NCBI RefSeq assembly: GCF_030160635.1
Contig: NZ_BSOS01000006.1
Location: 1-64,000 of the forward strand
Source of the DNA: Acidocella aquatica
GTDB lineage: Bacteria > Pseudomonadota > Alphaproteobacteria > Acetobacterales > Acetobacteraceae
Reading direction: 5' to 3'
Length of the DNA: 64,000 nt
The position numbers and the translations under genes were made by a program. Position 1 is the first letter of the stretch; each line of letters opens with the position of its first letter. The notes beneath the pieces were generated by a model that was not told the DNA's origin, did not search any database, and worked only from the letters and a program-made list of their open reading frames with translations. Below are positions 63,147-64,000 of this stretch, in pieces.

Positions 63147-64000
63147 ATGCTGATTGATTTCCATAGCCATTTCATTCCGGGTTCTTTCCCTGAATTACCG
63201 CAGGGAATTGAGGAGCCGGCCTGGCCCCGGCTGGAACTGGATGGCCAAGGGCATGGCACGATGTTTACCGGTGCGCGGAAGTTCCGGGCGTTTGATGATA
63301 TCTACTGGGATGTTCCCAGGCGCCTTGCGGTGATGGATGCGGCTGGGCTTGATATGCAGGTGATATCCCCGTTGCCGGAAACGTTGTCCTACTGGCTTGA
63401 TGCGGCGGCGGCGGTTGTGTTGACTGATGCAATGAATGAAGCCTGCGCTGCGATGGTGGCGCAGGCGCCGCTGCGGTTGAAGGGGTTTGGCGCGGTGGCG
63501 CTGCAGAATCCTGAAGCGGCGATTAGGCAGGTTGCTGATGTCGCGCGGATGCCGGGGATGGTGGGCATTTTTGTGGGCAGCCATGTCAACGGAAAGTCGA
63601 TTGCTTCGTCCGAGTTTCATCTGGTGTTCGCAGCGGCGGAAAAGGCCGGACTGTTGGTGTTTGTGCATGGGATTAAGCCAGATATTTTGGGCAAGGTGGC
63701 GGGACCGCCGCTGCTGGAGGCCGTTTTAGGTATCCCGCAGGAAAATGCGCTGGCTCTGGCCTCGTTTATTTCCACGGATATTCTGGGGAAATTTCCAGAG
63801 TTAAAGTTGGTTTTTAGCCATGGCGGCGGAACCATTGGGGCGGTGATTGACCGCATGACCTTGGTTTGGGAAAAATTCGCGGATATGCGTGTGGCGATAA
63901 AAATCCCGCCGCTCGAATATGCGCGGCGATTTTGGTACGATACTGTCGTATTCAGCCCGGAGTATCTCGGCTATCTGATCGCGCGGTTGGGGGCTGATCG
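63147..64000 (+). CDS. amidohydrolase family protein (ACMSD-like), 3' end outside the window
   Basis: The first 284 residues of an amidohydrolase-2 protein; the frame is still open at the window end. Metal ligands of the barrel are visible: IDFHSHF (His6, His8), LLVFVHG (about 168-174) and LVFSHGGG (about 224-231). The family includes decarboxylases of 2-amino-3-carboxymuconate semialdehyde and of dihydroxybenzoates, and hydrolases of ring-cleavage products. After an extradiol dioxygenase it would act on the cleavage product or remove a carboxyl group. The ATG directly follows the stop of the upstream gene. Confidence 0.85.
   Translation, partial: MLIDFHSHFIPGSFPELPQGIEEPAWPRLELDGQGHGTMFTGARKFRAFDDIYWDVPRRLAVMDAAGLDMQVISPLPETLSYWLDAAAAVVLTDAMNEACAAMVAQAPLRLKGFGAVALQNPEAAIRQVADVARMPGMVGIFVGSHVNGKSIASSEFHLVFAAAEKAGLLVFVHGIKPDILGKVAGPPLLEAVLGIPQENALALASFISTDILGKFPELKLVFSHGGGTIGAVIDRMTLVWEKFADMRVAIKIPPLEYARRFWYDTVVFSPEYLGYLIARLGAD

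Overview
The window is high-GC bacterial chromosome, most likely from an alphaproteobacterium of the Acetobacteraceae or a neighbouring Rhodospirillales group. That guess rests on the imp-type order of the type VI secretion genes, the FUSC/DUF1656/HlyD efflux triad, the alphaproteobacterial look of the two-partner-secretion protein, and codon use dominated by G- and C-ending codons. There is no rRNA, tRNA, CRISPR array or recognisable insertion sequence. No stretch above 300 bases lacks a gene.

Layout. (1) 60-3641, minus strand: an aromatic-acid-type efflux operon (FUSC pump, DUF1656, HlyD adaptor) ending in a flavodoxin-like reductase gene. (2) 3863-18056: a lone PAAR gene (minus), then a plus-strand operon of a TpsB outer-membrane transporter, a 2341-residue TpsA exoprotein with long internal repeats, a TPR-CHAT protease-like lipoprotein, and a transmembrane Ser/Thr kinase. 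(3) 18083-45752: a complete type VI secretion system (T6SS). One minus operon reads tssA-tssB-tssC-impD-tagJ-tssE-tssF-tssG, then an OmpA protein and a membrane-anchored HExxH protein. A plus operon holds clpV and hcp, followed by an M91 (NleD-like) metallopeptidase effector candidate. A second minus operon reads vgrG-unknown-tagH(FHA)-tssJ-tssK-tssL-tssM-tagF-PP2C phosphatase. (4) 45975-64000: a catabolic region with three acyl-CoA dehydrogenases, alcohol and aldehyde dehydrogenases, a GST, three SDRs, an alpha-methylacyl-CoA racemase, a limonene-epoxide-hydrolase-like protein, an uncharacterised DUF7064/7065-like protein, an MDR oxidoreductase, and a ring-cleavage block (Rieske oxygenase alpha and beta, extradiol dioxygenase, ACMSD-type amidohydrolase running off the window).

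How the genes work together. The T6SS carries the full threonine-phosphorylation switch (kinase, phosphatase, FHA protein), but the kinase gene is the last gene of the two-partner-secretion/CHAT operon and not part of the tss operons. A short acidic motif with Thr followed by two hydrophobic residues recurs in TssL, the second TssC-like protein, the HExxH membrane protein and the kinase itself, suggesting a shared phospho-threonine/FHA circuit. The effector next to hcp belongs to a family that cleaves eukaryotic kinases and has no visible immunity gene, which points to a eukaryotic target. The catabolic region looks like CoA-dependent breakdown of a branched or cyclic (terpenoid-, steroid- or aromatic-like) compound, but its substrate cannot be fixed from sequence.

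The plus strand is G-rich almost throughout whichever strand is coding. The 3' third of the racemase gene is a clear exception.
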